DNA of 64,000 nucleotides from Chitinophagaceae bacterium (GCA_024707305.1 JANPZZ010000013.1:88064-152063); one strand, 5' to 3'. Shown: positions 50,859-60,761, counted from the stretch's first letter. Notes: a model not told the origin generated them from the letters alone. Translations and numbers: made by a program.

Positions 50859-53458
50859 CTATCGCTGAATTACAAAGCGCCGCGAATGGATTGTTTCACC
50901 TACGCGTAAACTCAAAATATAAATTCCATTTGGAAGCTCACTGGTTCCGGCAACCGTAATCTGATTGTTGCCGACAGTCAGCATATGATTATAATTTTTC
51001 ACCACCTGCCCATGCAGATTGATAATCTGCATTGCTGCGTATAAACCCGATTTTTCGGAAACCATTTCCAGTTTCAATTCCTGTTTCACGGGGTTTGGCC
51101 AGAGGCGTATCATATCCGCGTGCTGCGAATTATGAACCCAGATCACCTGGCTGTATTTTTCCGAAGTCCCCACCTGGCGTATGCGCAGGCGATACCAGGT
51201 TTTACCCGCATACGGCTGGTTATCTTTCTCACGATATTCACGTACGCCACCCTGACCCGAACCGGGAATAAACTGAAGCACCTGCCAATCGTATCCATTC
51301 ATACTTTTCTGGATTTCATATCCGGGAAAATTTATCTCTTCTTCAGCCTTCCAGGAAATCAGTACTGATTTGTCTTGCTGCATTTTTACATCAAAGCTGA
51401 TTAAGTGCACCGGCAGTACCGTGTTTTCAACAACAACACGGTAATCTTCCACTTCACCCATGCTATAATATCCTGTTGGATCATTCTGATCCATGCCATA
51501 ACTCTGGCGGGTAATACGAATTCGTAAATAAGTAAAGCTTCCCGAAGTCAATGTTGGCGGTATACCTGACCAAACCAGGTCTACCGTCTGGTTGGAATTC
51601 GAAGACGGAACGGTTGCCGGAATGGTGCCTTCACCTGCATCAAAAACGCCATTTCCATTATAGTCGAGCCAGGCAACTACGGTTGCATTCACACCGGTGT
51701 TGTTAAAAACATCAACACGTGAGGTATAACTTCCCGTTACTGGCGACAGGATCGGCACAAATGAAAGTCCATCTTCAAAATTATCTTCCACAGTTGTAAA
51801 ACCACGTTTCAACCATTCCACATCTTCATCAGCTCCCAAACGCATTCTCGTGCGTCTGCCACTAACTGTAGGCGTTAAGGTATCGTGACAAGCTGGTGAA
51901 AGCGGATTGGGATCATAACTCGCGGGTGCATCCCCAAAATCGAGGAAGGGCCGGTAAGGTCCCGCGGCATCTCCCCAACTGGCAGCATTACCTGTTGGAA
52001 TCGTGGGCCCCCAGCGGCGCATAGATTGTAAACAGCGTACCCTGGCCGGTCGTTCCATTATATAAAGAGATAGAAGTATTTACATTATATATCTTTTCAT
52101 CCCAACCTACAGAAACCTGGCGGGGAACCTGTCCAACAGGTGTGTACTCAGTCTGAACACCCGTCATCAGATCGAAATGATAATAATCGTAATCTCCGCT
52201 ACCCGAGCCATCAAAGTCAATTAATTTACCGTCCACAACAGCGAAATCACTCCAGTCGTGAATATTCTGTGCATCGGAACCATTATCAGCAAGTATTCCC
52301 CATACCTGGCTTGCCGGCGCAACCGGATTACCATCGGCATCAAAGTCGATTCGCCATACGGTTGATTTGCGGGAGGCTGCATAGCTTTCCCCTGTATAAC
52401 CTTCAATGCCGAGATACAATGAACCATTATAAAAACTTGCAGCACCCGATTCCACACCAGTTTCATAAGTAGGGATACCAAAATCATTCACATTTGGTAT
52501 CAATATTGAAATCGTTTTACTGTCTACATCGTATACACGCACTGTTTTATCAGTAACCGGAATATTTCCCGGCGACAGGCTGAATGTATAATAAACACGA
52601 CGACGATAAGGATCATATGCCAGTGAATTCAGGCGATTGTGTGCAGGCTCATTAAAAAGAAAATAAGACTGTCCATTTGTTGGATTCGTATAATAAATAT
52701 TATTGTTTACTACAGTGAGTACATATTGAGGCTGACCGGTAAATGGACGAGACACTGCATTGTAGCCAATCGGGAAAGTTCCCGGAACACATGCATCAAT
52801 ATCAGACAACCAGATGTCGCCAACAGCATTACTTAAAGTAATTACAATGCGGAGGACGGGACCGGGGATGGTAATATTGATTGCACCTCTTGTATCGTTG
52901 TTACCAAAATTACCGGAGACTGCTACTGCAGTTCGACTTGTTGCTGTTCCTGTAATCGTAGTAGTATTCGTTGCATTAGCAAGTGCCATCGTGATGTTCT
53001 GCGCGATGGATGCAGCATTCGTAGCCGTAACATTTGCATGTTGACTATTATCCAGGTCGAAAAAGACTGAAACGGACATTTTGCACTTCGGCATCGAACG
53101 TCATCATAATGGTGGTACTGGAAGCACTCGTGGTTGTAAACTGAACATCGGCGCCAGCAGAAACGTTAGGACTGTTGGAGTGTGCAGTGTTTGTTTCATT
53201 TTCACCATTCAAAGTAATATTTCCCTGTGGGGCCATATTAAATGTAACACGGCGCGTACCTATACTAAAGTTTTGTGTGTATGGAAAAGAAGTTGAAGGG
53301 TAAAAATCGGTGTAGCGATTATTATTACCTGGCAGGAAATCTATATGATCCCAATTTAACGCTGCCTGTGTAGTACCTGTACCACATTGAGACCACAGAG
53401 CGGCTGGTGCGAAAAACACCGGGATCACCAGCGCATACATATACATCAGCTTATTCAT
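50859..53458 (-). CDS. Large T9SS cargo protein with GEVEDY and C-terminal sorting domains (two frameshifts)
   Basis: About 866 residues after two repairs. A signal peptide (MNKLMYMYALVIPVFFAPAALWSQ) leads a Thr/Asn-rich beta-sandwich. A beta-propeller-like central region follows (PQYVLTVVNNNIYYTNPTNG, RRRVYYTFSL), then a GEVEDY domain (YSMGEVEDYRVVVE) preceded by VVAWLDYNGNGVFDAGEG. The last ~80 residues are a type A T9SS sorting signal (RLWPNPVKQELKLEM, LPNGIYILSLR, terminal KR-like basic end). Frame breaks near 53068 (five T for four) and near 52010 (five G for four). It is exported by the GldKLMN system; its surface role is unknown. Confidence 0.85.
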
Positions 53459-53765
53459 AGTGGATCGGATTTATTAAAGGCGCATAAAATTTTTTCTATA
53501 CTGCGTTCTTCCCAAATTTGGTATGGATCTTACACAAACTGAAGTAAAAGGTAAACTTTCACATTTTTTTGGGGGGTAAATCGCAAACGTCTCAAATGGA
53601 AATTTCCACGCCTTGCGTATTTCATGCAACAGTCTTTTTCTAAGTGTTTGGTTTATAGAGACGATTAAAGCCTGAAGATTTTTTATAATACCTAATGAAT
53701 TATGCTTTGTGAGATTTCTCTCAAAATCAGTCATTAACAAATAAAATATTAACTGCAAAGCACCT

Positions 53766-53773
53766 TACCTTTG
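53766..53773 (+). promoter_or_regulatory. -7 box of the btuB riboswitch transcript
   Basis: TACCTTTG matches TAnnTTTG exactly and lies just upstream of the riboswitch, so the transcript would begin close to the aptamer. No clear -33 TTG is seen. Confidence 0.55.
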
Positions 53774-53779
53774 CGCGCG

Positions 53780-54022
53780 TATGGGTCCCCGGTAAAGATG
53801 GGGTTAAAAGGAAGTCCGGTGAAAAACCGGCGCTATCCCCGTAGCTGTAAGAAAGAGGAATGTGTATATATTGAATTGTTTCAATTCAACTATTCACATC
53901 TCTTTTCGCCAACAAACCACTGTCGCTTGCGATGGGAAGGTGGCGATTTACTTTCAAGCCAGAAGACCTGCCCGTACGAAAGACAGGCCACTACGGTGGC
54001 CACTATTCGGCTTTCGGGTGAA
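53780..54022 (+). promoter_or_regulatory. Cobalamin riboswitch
   Basis: The aptamer core is recognisable: GGTTAAAAGGAAGTCCGGTG, AAAAACCGGCGCTATCCCCGTAGCTGTAA, the CCACTGTCGCTTGCGATGGGAAGG stem region (in pieces) and the B12 box AAGCCAGAAGACCTGCC at 53956-53972, which fits the consensus rAGYCMGgAgaCCkGCC. A variable hairpin (TTGAATTGTTTCAATTCAA, 53872-53890) is inserted. It lies between its promoter box and btuB, which it should repress when adenosylcobalamin or a related form is plentiful. Ends are approximate. Confidence 0.93.
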
Positions 54023-54105
54023 AAGCGTGAAATCTAAAGGCTAACTGCTTTTTCATTTCTTTTCTTTTTTTTAACCGAAAGCAGTCACTTCAAATTTTTC
54101 AAAAA

Positions 54106-56058
54106 ATGAAAAGAAAAATTTCGATGATGGCTGCTCTGTTATTCAGCAGTCATCTCTTCGCACAACAAGACAGCAGCAGGATGCTCAATGAAGTTGTTGT
54201 TACCAGCAACAAGTTTGAACGTAAGCAGGCAGAAACCGGAAAGGTTGTAACCGTTATCGGCCGCGATCAACTGGATCGCAGCACAGGTCGCAGCATTGGC
54301 GATGTGTTGAACACCGCTGTGGGCACCACGGTCATCGGGAGCAATAATGCACCCGGAACCAACCTGACGGCAAGTGTGCGCGGCGCAAGCGCCGGCAACA
54401 CGCTGATACTACTGGATGGGATTCCTGTGAGCGATCCCTCGGTAAACAACAATTACTTCGACCTGAACCTGATTCCTATCGACCAGATAGAACGAATTGA
54501 AATATTAAAAGGTGGACAAAGCACACTTTATGGTTCCGATGCAGTTGCGGGTGTTATTAATATTATTACGCGTAAGGCTACAACTTCCGGTATAAAATTA
54601 AATGCGACACTGGCCGCGGGAACTTATGGAACATTCAAGCAAGACCTTGGCGTTACAGGTAAAAAAGGGAAACTGAATTATTCTGTCGGATATACACACT
54701 TAAACGCAAAAGGATTTTCAGCCGCAACCGATGAAACAGGCGGTAACAATTTTGATAAAGACGGGATCGATCAACATGCTGCACAATTACAACTCGGTTA
54801 CCAGTTAACATCAGCAATAAAGTTGCAACTGATGGGCCGTTTTTAATCAATACGATGCAGATATTGATGCTTCCGGGTATACGGATGAAAAAGATTTTAC
54901 AGTTCGAAACCAGCAGGCTCAAACAGGTGTGGGACTGAACTGGAAACACGAACACGGCCAGCTGCAATTCAATTACAACTTCAACTATATTGAACGTAAT
55001 TATATTGACGACTCTGTTTATAAAAGCAGTCCTTATCTCGATTATTCAAATAGCGGTTATATTGGCAGAACGCATTTTGCAGAAATTTATCATACCCAAC
55101 GTTTAATGAACTGGGAGTTGTTAACGGGTTTTGATTATCGTGCGCATAACACCTATCAACGTTATTTTTCCACCGGTCCTTTTGGCGATTATGAAATGGG
55201 GCCCTGGACCGCAATGATGCATCAGTACAGTCCGTACGCAAGTTTAATGTTAAAAACAACAACAGGTTTTAACATTGAGATTGGAGGTCGATTGAATTTT
55301 CATTCAGAATACGGGAATAACTTCACCTATAATATCAATCCTTCGTATCGGATCAATCCAAGAACACAATTATTTATTAATTACTATACCGCATTTAAGG
55401 CCCCTACCCTCTACCAGTTGTTTGATCCGCAGGCGGGTAATACCGGTTTAGATCCGGAGAAAGGCAAGATTGCAGAAACGGGCATCAGTTTTTCGCCTGC
55501 GAAGGATTTGGATATTCGTGTAGTTGGCTTTGGCCGCCGCAGCAACAATACGATTGAATACATTACCATTGATCCCATCAATTACATCAGCCAGTATCGT
55601 AATATTGCGCGGCAGGAAAATTATGGGGTGGAACTGGAAGTTGCATACAAATACGAGAAATGGACCCTGCGTGGAAATTATGCATTTACAGATGGGAAAA
55701 CACGTTCCGCTTATGATGGCACTGGTGCATCGCTTGGAAAAAGATACCAGTTATTATAATCTGTTTCGTATTCCGAAGCACGCCGTGAACCTGCAGGTGG
55801 GATATGCATTTTTCGGAAAAATTCAGAGTAAATCTGCAAAGCAGAACCATCAGCGACCGCAAGGAGTTTATCTATGGTGATAAGCCGGGAACATTAAAGG
55901 GTTATACGCTTGTTGATTTCTATCTGGATTATAATATTAATGAGCAATTTCGTCTTTTCGCCGACCTGCGCAATATCACGAATACGAAGTATGTGGACTG
56001 GAAAGGGTTTAATACGCGAAGATTTAATTTCATCGTGGGCGCAAGATGGTCTCTGTGA
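54106..56058 (+). CDS. btuB: BtuB-like TonB-dependent cobalamin receptor (three frameshifts)
   Basis: About 650 residues after three repairs. Signal peptide MKRKISMMAALLFSSHLFAQ, then a TonB box/plug region (LNEVVVTSNKFERKQAETGKVV, NTLILLDGIPVSDPS, QIERIEILKGGQSTLYGSDAVAGVINIITRK) and a 22-strand barrel ending RFNFIVGARWSL with a terminal Leu after Trp. Frame breaks near 54843 (five T for four), 55742 (GG for G) and 55814 (five T for four); each repair continues the barrel. The cobalamin riboswitch immediately upstream identifies the substrate class as B12-like corrinoids. Confidence 0.92.
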
Positions 56059-56162
56059 CAATGTGAAAATGAGGAAATGAGAAGATGTGGAAATTGTTCT
56101 CTCCTATTTTCACATTTTCTCATTTTTCTAATTTCCACATTTCCTCATATCCACATTGTTCT
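56058..56162. repeat. Inverted octamer arrays after btuB (hairpin)
   Basis: Reverse-orientation octamer sequence (ACAATGTGAAAATGAGGAAATGAG...) from 56058 to about 56096 is followed by forward-orientation octamers to 56162. The two arms are nearly complementary, so the transcript could fold into a long hairpin that may act as the btuB terminator. It leaves about 20 bp before marC. Confidence 0.75.
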
Positions 56163-56180
56163 TTGTTCTAATTTTGCTCC

Positions 56181-56756
56181 ATGAATCTCAACTTCAGCGA
56201 CCTCCTCACCGTCAGTTTCACCCTTTTTGCGGTTATCGATATTATCGGCTCTGTGCCGGTATTGATTTCATTGAAACAAAAGATGGGTGGCATTAATGAA
56301 GGCCGGGCTACGATTATATCGGGTGGCCTGATGATACTTTTCCTTTTTGTGGGCGAGGCGTTTTTGAAGATCCTGGGGTTGAATGTGGAGGCTTTTGCCG
56401 TGGGTGGATCAATTGTGATTTTTATTCTTGGACTTGAAATGGTACTGGGACTTGAATTTTTCAAAAGCGACCACAATGTAAAAGCGGCGACAGTAGTACC
56501 CATCGCCTTTCCGCTGATTGCCGGATCGGGCACGCTCACCACTATCATGTCGCTGCGTGCCAACTATGGTGAAACCACGCTTCTGCTCGCGATTGTTGTC
56601 AATTTGATTATCGTGTACGTTGTGCTTAAGTCGCTGGGAGCGATTGCAAAATTGCTGGGAGCGGCAGGATTAATAGCGGTAAGAAAGTTTTTTGGCGTAA
56701 TTTTGCTCGCCATTGCCGTAAAAATATTCAGCAGCAATGCGGGAGGATTGATTTAG
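56181..56756 (+). CDS. marC: MarC-family integral membrane protein
   Basis: A 191-residue protein with six predicted transmembrane helices. Family features include the N-terminal FAVIDIIGSVPVLISL, GEAFLKILGLNVEAFAVGGSIVIFILGLEM, and PIAFPLIAGSGTLTTIMSL. MarC was once linked to multiple antibiotic resistance but that is no longer accepted; the function is unknown. Intact frame, separated from btuB only by the inverted repeat arrays. Confidence 0.92.
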   Translation: MNLNFSDLLTVSFTLFAVIDIIGSVPVLISLKQKMGGINEGRATIISGGLMILFLFVGEAFLKILGLNVEAFAVGGSIVIFILGLEMVLGLEFFKSDHNVKAATVVPIAFPLIAGSGTLTTIMSLRANYGETTLLLAIVVNLIIVYVVLKSLGAIAKLLGAAGLIAVRKFFGVILLAIAVKIFSSNAGGLI

Positions 56757-56820
56757 TGCGTGTTATTCAGTGGTAGGGAGCGAATTGTCAATTTTCAGCG
56801 AAGTTCTCCTCACCCATTCC

Positions 56821-56892
56821 GGCCTCGTAGTACAATGGATAGTATAAGAGTTTCCGAAGCTCCAGATACAGGTTCGATTCCTGTCGAGGCTA
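56821..56892 (+). tRNA. tRNA-Arg (anticodon CCG)
   Basis: A complete cloverleaf can be drawn. The acceptor stem is GGCCTCG / CGAGGCT (one G-T pair at the end). The D arm is GTAC-AATGGATA-GTAT. The anticodon loop is TTCCGAA with CCG, reading CGG arginine codons. The T arm is ACAGG-TTCGATT-CCTGT, and the discriminator base is A. CCA is not encoded. Its 3' end faces a serine-recombinase relic, so it is the likely attachment site of the region that follows. Confidence 0.93.
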
Positions 56893-57253
56893 CCCAACCG
56901 GAATTTTTGAGTATCAGCTCAGAAGTTCCGGTTTTATTTTGCTCCGTGTTGCCTTTAACTGAAGCGATTAGCTGAAAAATGGAATTCATTTTTGTGGTTC
57001 GAGGTTGGTCATTTTTCTTGTTATAGTAGAAACCTTCCGGGAATATGATCTTTTGCAATTTTCTTTTACCTGTATAATCGCTGGAAGCCCATACAGACGG
57101 GAGTTCCAGCAGATATTCTAATGATCTTTCTATGTATCTTTCAAGGTTCGAGTTGCTAAAAGTTGTATTTTCTAAATATCGACGAAATTCTTCCCTTTCA
57201 GCCTTCAACTGAACAAAGACAAAGAGACAATCACAAAGGACTTTTAGGTTAAT
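56893..57253 (-). pseudogene. Serine site-specific recombinase relic (C-terminal part only)
   Basis: An open frame on the minus strand encodes the C-terminal segment of a large serine recombinase: a coiled-coil-like stretch (KAEREEFRRYLENTTFSNS), then SLEYLLELPSVWASSDYTGKRKLQKIIFPEGFYYNKKND and the terminal RTTKMNSIFQLIASVKGN. The catalytic N-terminal domain and zinc-ribbon part are missing; an in-frame stop precedes the preserved part at 57254-57256. The frame stays open across the tRNA, but that part is antisense tRNA and not real protein. Position and orientation fit an integrase beside its tRNA attachment site, now decayed. Confidence 0.8.
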
Positions 57254-57278
57254 TTATGATACTGGCTAACAGGGCTAA

Positions 57279-57340
57279 TGTGTGAATGATGCAATTAATC
57301 CGTATAATGTTATAATAACCGGGTGGAATAGTTTAGTCAC
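57279..57340 (+). promoter_or_regulatory. Shared upstream element, copy 1
   Basis: TGTGTGAATGATGCAATT followed by TATAATG-TTATAATAA lies about 100 bp before the lipoprotein gene at 57381. An 18-of-19 match plus a weaker downstream match recurs before the histidine kinase at 59515. Probably a promoter or operator; no protein can be named. Confidence 0.4.
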
Positions 57341-57380
57341 CTTTGATCGCTTAGACATTTAAGCAATAAAAAACTTCATC

Positions 57381-57815
57381 ATGAAATTGGATAACGTTAA
57401 ACAGTCAATAGGCTTTGGTATTATAATCTCACTTATACTATTGTCGTTATGTGCTTGTAGTAAAAAATTATCGTTTACTACCTCAACCGTAGTGCCCGCC
57501 GCTAGAGGATATGTAAAGATAAAAAAAGACAAAAATGAAAACTATGCAATTGACATTAATATTGTGGATTTAGCTGAAGTAGAGCGGCTACAAGGCAATA
57601 ACAAAACCTATGTAGTATGGATGACTTCCAATGGAGAAAATCCCAAAAATATTGGCCAGATAAATAGTGACTCCAAACGATTTTCTAATAAATTAAGAGC
57701 TTCTTTACATAGTGTGTCAACATTAAAACCTTCCTCCGTTTTTATTACGGCAGAACAAGATGGAAATGTGCAATATCCAGGTAATACTATTGTGCTGTCA
57801 ACAGAGGAAATATAA
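57381..57815 (+). CDS. Hypothetical lipoprotein of the accessory region
   Basis: A 144-residue protein with signal peptide and lipobox LCAC (near residue 27). The mature part is a compact beta-rich domain: ARGYVKIKKDKNENYAIDINIVDLAEVERL, TYVVWMTSNGENPKNIGQINSDSKRF, FITAEQDGNVQYPGNTIVLSTEEI. I have seen similar domains in small Bacteroidota proteins of unknown function; no catalytic residues stand out. Single gene preceded by the shared upstream element. Confidence 0.65.
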   Translation: MKLDNVKQSIGFGIIISLILLSLCACSKKLSFTTSTVVPAARGYVKIKKDKNENYAIDINIVDLAEVERLQGNNKTYVVWMTSNGENPKNIGQINSDSKRFSNKLRASLHSVSTLKPSSVFITAEQDGNVQYPGNTIVLSTEEI

Positions 57816-57935
57816 ATTCTTCATCTGAATAGTAAAGCAGTTCAAGTTTGTTCTCATTTTTTATGATGACTTGGGTCAAAGGGACACGATTGCTTTATGG
57901 CCCAATTTATAGCGCGAGGATATAAAATTCTTTAT

Positions 57936-58148
57936 ATGAAAACAGCAAACGAGATCAATAATTCAATTTTAGCGACAACTACGCAAATCCAGGCATTGTC
58001 TCCAGAGTTATCGAAATATATAATAGAGATGCCTGTGACTGCTCCCGATGAGGGCAGGCCCGAAATAACGCCTGATAAACTACAGGAGTATGACGAGTCC
58101 CTGAAATTATTATTACTAAAATATTCCAAAAATAAGCCAGTGCGATAA
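57936..58148 (+). CDS. Small orphan protein, 70 residues
   Basis: From ATG 57936: MKTANEINNSILATTTQIQ, then LSPELSKYIIEMPVTAPDEGRPEITPDKLQEYDESLKLLLLKY. Predicted helix, loop, helix with no signal peptide. Similar short proteins with the E-LSKYI-EMPVT core occur in Bacteroidota, so I think it is a real gene. No function known. Confidence 0.6.
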   Translation: MKTANEINNSILATTTQIQALSPELSKYIIEMPVTAPDEGRPEITPDKLQEYDESLKLLLLKYSKNKPVR

Positions 58149-58272
58149 GGACTGCTAGACCAAAGGAATGATTACGGAAGATTTTTTTAGACGCAAAGAT
58201 TCAGTTTGTAATCATTCCACTAAAAATAAGCAAGTAGCCGACTCAATTCTATTTACTATTAAAAATGTTATC

Positions 58273-58636
58273 ATGAAAACACCAAAGGCAGAGGGTGGAG
58301 ATGCGGAATTGGAAAAAGCTAAAATTCATATTATTGTTCAGATAATCGAGTATATACCCAACTCGGTTGTAAGCAAAACTATTATTAGGAAAACAACGGG
58401 GAACGTGACCATTTCATCATTTGCAGCGGGTGAGGAATTAGAAGAAAAAGACATCTGCCTTCGATACTTTTATCCAAATCATTGACGGAACAGCCGAGAT
58501 TACTATTGATGATAAAAAATTCAAGCTAACACTGGGGGAAGGTATCATCATCCCAGCTCACTCAAAACACAGATTTGACGCAGATGAACAGTTTAAAATG
58601 ACTTCAACAGTTATTAAGGCCGGTTATGAAGATTAA
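58273..58636 (+). CDS. Small cupin-domain protein (frameshift)
   Basis: About 120 residues after repair. Single-domain cupin: VVSKTIIRKTTGNVTISSFAAGEELEE, then TFIQIIDGTAEITIDDKKFKLTLGEGIIIPAHSKHRFDADEQFKM. The second motif (G-x5-P-x4-H) is complete; the first (G-x5-HxH) has lost its histidines, so metal binding would be weak or absent. The frame breaks near 58452, where one extra G lies in GAAAAAGACA. Single gene; function unknown, possibly a small-molecule or redox sensor. Confidence 0.75.
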
Positions 58637-58761
58637 CCTAATTATTGATCAATTCCTTATATAATCATAAAACAGCGCAATTTAAATCGGTCTTTCATTC
58701 CCCGAATAAGGTTATCTTTTACTAGTTATTGTTACCTGACATATGAATAGCTGGTTTTGAA

Positions 58762-59323
58762 ATGAAGTTGTACATTAAATATATGGTTAGCATTCGCTGT
58801 AAAATGGTGGTCAAAGATACTTTTAAAAAGCTTGGCCTCCACTACGTTACAGTTAACCTGGGGGAAGTAAATGTGAAGGAGGATATTACTCCACAGCAAC
58901 GTGCAACACTAAAAGCTGCTTTGTTAAAATCTGGCCTGGAATTACTAGATGATAAAAGAGCGATTTTAATCGAACGTATAAAAAATGTTATCGTTCAGAT
59001 GATACACTATGAAGAAGAATTACCTAAAAAAGAAGTTTTCAGTATACCTAAGTGAACAATTGAAATACGACTACACTTATCTTGCGAATATTTTTTCGGA
59101 AACACAAGGCACAACTATTGAGCAATATATCATTCTGCACAAAATTGAGCGGGTGAAAGAATTAATAATTTATAACGAACTCAACCTGACTGAAATCGCC
59201 TGGAAACTGCATTACAGCAGTGTATCTCATCTATCTACCCAGTTTAAGAAAATTACGGGATTAACCCCTACATACTTCAAATCGCTAAAGAAGAAGAAAC
59301 TTTCGCTACTGGAAGACCTTTAA
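58762..59323 (+). CDS. AraC-family regulator with HMA-like N-terminal domain (frameshift)
   Basis: About 187 residues after repair. The N-terminal ~70 residues (MKLYIKYMVSIRCKMVVKDTFKKLGL, HYVTVNLGEVNVKE) have the beta-alpha-beta pattern of a heavy-metal-associated ferredoxin-like fold but with a single cysteine. The C-terminal half is a helix-turn-helix pair of AraC type (DYTYLANIFSETQGTTIEQYIILHKIERVKELI, LNLTEIAWKLHYSSVSHLSTQFKKITGLTPTYFK). The frame breaks near 59028: an A6 run shifts KKKFSVYLSEQLKYDY out of frame. I know this architecture from other Bacteroidota; the ligand is not established. Confidence 0.8.
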
Positions 59324-59514
59324 GAGTAGCAGGTACAAATCAATCAGCCATTACTGTAAACATACAGAACAGGTAGATACTCATTATTACAGTACATCAA
59401 CAATACCGTTATCGATCCATCAAGTAAGTGATCACAGCCTTTACTAACTCAAGAGTATTCTTTGTGTATTCACAAAATAGCGCATCGAACCCAGATAATA
59501 AGACTAGGCCATAA

Positions 59515-59565
59515 GTGTGTGAATTATGCAATTTTTTGTTGTAATGCTGTAAGAATAAATTCCAC
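59515..59565 (+). promoter_or_regulatory. Shared upstream element, copy 2
   Basis: TGTGTGAATTATGCAATT, then TAATG-CTGTAAGAATAA, resembles the copy at 57279. It lies about 90 bp before the ATG of the histidine kinase gene. The 59324-59622 gap holds nothing else I can recognise. Confidence 0.4.
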
Positions 59566-59622
59566 AGGAATGCCAAATTGAGCCTGCTTACTCTTCCTCT
59601 ACCATACTAAACTCTACTCTCA

Positions 59623-60336
59623 TGCAATCCAATATAACAAACCTGCTAGAAACGCCCCCCACCCTTGCAACCGAATAATGGCTACATGCCTCCGAATGCG
59701 CCTTGCTATTTCTGCACAGCTGTTGCACATGATATGAGGAGCCCTCTGACTACTATTAATCTTGCCGTTGAAGTCTTAACGTCTGTGATGACAAATGAAG
59801 CTTACCGAACTTACCTCGCCATGATTTTGCGAGCTTCAGCATCAATCAATTTACAAATCACTGAACTACTGAAACATCAACATCCGGCCTTGATACATGT
59901 TTGCAAATATTCTTTACACGATTTACTCGACGAAGTATTGGCCCAGGCGGCGGACAGGCTTGAACTCAAAAAAATTATTGTGAACAAGTGCTATGCAAAA
60001 AAAGGGGCCATCAAGGCTATTGATCCTGTAGCCACAAAAATGGGGTTAATGAACATTGTTGTAAATGCTATTGACGCCATGAGCGTAAGAGGACGGCTTA
60101 AATTAACTACCCTGTATATCGATCGAGTATATACAATTCTTATTGAAGATGATGGATGCGGAATAAGTCCGGAGAATTTATCCAAAATATTTCTTCCCTT
60201 TTATACAAGCAAAACAAATGGCCTGGGTATAGGCCTGGCTGCAACGCAAGCAATTTTTACGCTTAACAATATTTCGGTGGGTGCAGAATCGAAAGAAGGG
60301 TCAGGCACCAAGTTTATTTTGTCTTTTCCAAAATGA
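59623..60336 (+). CDS. Histidine kinase without sensor domain (frameshift near start)
   Basis: About 237 residues after repair. After a short N-terminus (MQSNITNLLETPPPLQPNNGYMPPNAPCYFC) comes a HisKA dimerisation domain with the phospho-acceptor H-box VAHDMRSPLTTINLAVEVL. The HATPase_c domain follows: N-box (GLMNIVVNAIDAM), DDGCGISPENLSKIFLPFYTS and GLGIGLAATQAIF. No transmembrane or PAS segment is present, so it must receive its signal from a partner. The frame breaks in a C6 run at 59655-59660; one fewer C joins the ATG 59623 frame. No response regulator is adjacent. Confidence 0.83.
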
Positions 60337-60458
60337 TGAATAGCAGTTTAAACGCCAACAGGAAATTTTTATCCGGCACAGGTTAATTTAGGCTTGATGG
60401 CAGTTTCGGCCATAAAAGAACCTGATACTGGTTGTTTCTCATAGAAAATGTAAGATAA

Positions 60459-60761
60459 GTGTATACGGATCCCGACATCCATTCATTGCAAGCATATTTT
60501 AACAATATAGCGAGATCCCTTTTTGAGGAAGCGTACAATACTTTTAGATCCGATGTAGCAGGTATCTCTCGTAGCGGTAATGAAAATGTTTATCAACTGT
60601 TACGCTCAAAGCATTGCTATAAATTCAAACAGCTGCTCGACCACCATGCTAACCTATTAATTGGTCAATGTGACCGGGCGGAAATGCAAATTCGTCCTCG
60701 TATGAATCTCGCTGAGCGAATTCATTATTTTGAAGCTGAGTTAATAAGAAAAAACGAATGA
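60459..60761 (+). CDS. Small orphan protein, 100 residues
   Basis: Starts with GTG 60459. Largely helical (IHSLQAYFNNIARSLFEEAYNTFRSD, YQLLRSKHCYKFKQLLDHHANLLIGQ, then RMNLAERIHYFEAELIRKNE), no signal peptide. Two histidines and a cysteine lie in the middle (KHCYKF, DHHA). I do not recognise it. It lies about 120 bp after the kinase gene on the same strand, so it could be co-transcribed. Confidence 0.5.
   Translation: MYTDPDIHSLQAYFNNIARSLFEEAYNTFRSDVAGISRSGNENVYQLLRSKHCYKFKQLLDHHANLLIGQCDRAEMQIRPRMNLAERIHYFEAELIRKNE

Noticed and set aside
56810..56975. Protein coding across the tRNA (minus strand, ASTGIEP-like peptide)
   Set aside because: This is the antisense of tRNA-Arg; the peptide is a known artefact of such reading.
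59009..59055. Programmed ribosomal frameshift at the A6 run in the AraC-type gene
   Set aside because: The shift needed is +1 and the A run is not in the phase for a -1 slippery heptamer. Similar single-base breaks occur in unrelated genes at any homopolymer, which fits sequencing error better.
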